Assembly: GCF_023661085.1 (NCBI RefSeq)
Contig: NZ_JAHDJT010000072.1
Span: 1-6,798, forward strand
Direction of reading: 5' to 3'
Origin: Wolbachia pipientis
GTDB lineage: Bacteria > Pseudomonadota > Alphaproteobacteria > Rickettsiales > Anaplasmataceae
DNA length: 6,798 bases
A program made the translations under genes and the position numbers. Position 1 is the first letter of the stretch, and each line of letters starts with the position of its first letter. The notes beneath the pieces were generated by a model. It made no database searches, was not told the origin of the DNA, and saw nothing but the letters and a program-made list of their open reading frames with translations. Shown in pieces: positions 5,890 through 6,798 of this stretch.

Positions 5890-6609
5890 TTAAGCAAAAG
5901 CAGCTATCTCATCCATTATGCGTTTTTTCATTTGTTCATATGCTAGTAATTCTTCTTCTGACCAATTAAACTTATTTACCTCTTCATAAGCTCGTTTTAT
6001 TATTACATCACTACCAACTATTTTATCTAGGTCCTCTTCCCTTATTTCTGCTGCATATCGAAAAAAATAACACCATTTTTCTACTATACTTTCCAGTTGA
6101 TCTTCTTTCGTCTTTGTAAATTTTGGTAGTTCAATGAATACGAAATAGAAATCCTTTAAATCATGTTCATTAGTATTCTCGTCGCGAATAGTATGATTTG
6201 ATTTGTACTCAGCCTTATCTGGAAAAATAGTACAATCAGCAACAGCTATGAAGATAATTTCCTTGAGGTTATGATAATCATCACCTTGATTTGCTTGACT
6301 TGAATAAGCTTTAGCGGCATAATATTGAGCACGCTTTTCGAAGCCTTTGGTCTTAGTAAACTGCATTTCTATAATATATCTGGAGCCTTGAGAGTCATTA
6401 CAAAGGACATCGACAATACTCTGCTTTTTGGCGGCAATTTCAGGGTCCAAAATGGTAGCTAAAAATTCAACGTCCTGAATTGCAGCTAAGCCAGTAAAGC
6501 CTAAAATATCATTTAAGAAATGAATAAGAATATCTTTATTCTTTTCAGTACCAAATATTCTTTTAAAGGCATAACCATTGCGCGCATCAAGAAATTTTGA
6601 AACAGCCAT
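5890..6609 (-). CDS. Rpn-family recombination-promoting nuclease / putative transposase, truncated by a premature stop
   Basis: The family (PD-(D/E)XK nuclease, often annotated 'putative transposase') cleaves DNA; E. coli Rpn proteins promote RecA-independent recombination and some act in phage defence. The 239-residue product has the diagnostic N-terminus FLDARNGYAFKRIFGTEKNKDIL (within 6-28) and the nuclease core: E22, D67 in SIVDVLC, and E81-M-Q83 in IIEMQ, the ExQ form of the ExK motif. The region about 85-215 is the usual helical middle (KRAQYYAAKAYSSQ, FYFVFIELPKF). The protein ends MDEIAAFA at a TAA where relatives normally continue into a tail, still present in frame downstream. ATG start at 6609 with AGGG about 12 nt upstream. 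The catalytic domain is intact, so the truncated product might still be made and active; equally the gene may be an early pseudogene. No terminal inverted repeats or target-site duplication were seen. Confidence 0.87.
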   Translation of the reverse strand: MAVSKFLDARNGYAFKRIFGTEKNKDILIHFLNDILGFTGLAAIQDVEFLATILDPEIAAKKQSIVDVLCNDSQGSRYIIEMQFTKTKGFEKRAQYYAAKAYSSQANQGDDYHNLKEIIFIAVADCTIFPDKAEYKSNHTIRDENTNEHDLKDFYFVFIELPKFTKTKEDQLESIVEKWCYFFRYAAEIREEDLDKIVGSDVIIKRAYEEVNKFNWSEEELLAYEQMKKRIMDEIAAFA

Positions 6610-6635
6610 AAGTAAAGACCCTAAAAAGCATTAAA

Positions 6636-6664
6636 ATTATGCACTATTTCTTACAAATATTCAA
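6636..6664 (-). promoter_or_regulatory. candidate promoter of the Rpn gene
   Basis: On the minus strand TTGAAT (6664-6659, 4 of 6) and CATAAT (6641-6636, 5 of 6) are 17 bp apart. Initiation near 6629 would leave a leader of about 20 nt carrying the AGGG ribosome-binding site. Spacing and position are good; the -35 is weak. Confidence 0.4.
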
Positions 6665-6743
6665 TCTTTTTGTTCGGATGTATCGGCCTACGAACCCAAG
6701 CTTCATCTTAAATTGCAATTATATTAAAAAATTTATAAAATGA

Positions 6744-6777
6744 AGAAAAAAAGCGAAAGAAACCCCGAGTAGCTAGT
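6744..6777 (-). repeat. degenerate copy of the terminator-like tail found after the Rpn gene
   Basis: On the minus strand TAGCTACTCGGGGTTTCTTT followed by CGC and a run of seven Ts resembles the segment after the Rpn gene (minus strand 5670-5610), which has TAGCTACCC, then CACGGGGCTTCTTTTGCC, then six Ts. The middle hairpin part is missing here. It may be the 3' flank of a minus-strand gene lying beyond the right edge. The rest of 6610-6798 shows no reading frame I would call. Confidence 0.35.
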
Positions 6778-6798
6778 TATTCACTATCTATCTTATGA

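Noticed and set aside
5502..6798. CRISPR array, toxin-antitoxin pair or complete insertion sequence around the Rpn gene
   Set aside because: There are no regularly spaced repeats, no small partner gene beside the Rpn frame, and no terminal inverted repeats or target-site duplications.

Overview
The window is AT-rich (about two thirds A+T by eye) and gene-sparse. It looks like a Rickettsiales endosymbiont, most probably Wolbachia. Four things suggest this: a complete purine-synthesis purH, paired AdiC-like amino-acid permeases, an Rpn/PD-(D/E)XK 'transposase' gene with the C-terminal tail typical of the family in Wolbachia, and short GC-rich palindromes between AT-rich genes. The organism is inferred from recognition of these features; no database search was possible.

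Layout from left to right. A partial tRNA-Asn(GUU) runs off the left edge on the minus strand. Upstream of it, also on the minus strand, is a full-length purH (bifunctional AICAR transformylase / IMP cyclohydrolase). Next come two tandem minus-strand APC-superfamily permeases of 423 and 427 residues, roughly 73% identical by hand count and clearly a duplication. A divergent spacer of about 240 bp separates them from a plus-strand gene for an unrecognised 262-residue, cysteine-rich protein with three predicted membrane segments. That gene sits behind a perfect-consensus sigma70 promoter (TTGACA, 17 bp, TATAAT). The spacer after it holds a palindromic repeat and a likely minus-strand terminator. 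The last gene, on the minus strand, is an Rpn-family nuclease with intact catalytic residues. A premature TAA cuts it from an in-frame 71-codon tail.

The genes do not form one pathway. purH makes IMP, the permeases probably exchange amino acids or amines with the host cytoplasm, and the Rpn gene is a mobile or defence-type family member. The least explained item is the membrane protein with its unusually strong promoter. The most decisive local anomaly is the stop codon inside the Rpn reading frame. I did not find convincing evidence of a larger multi-gene system.
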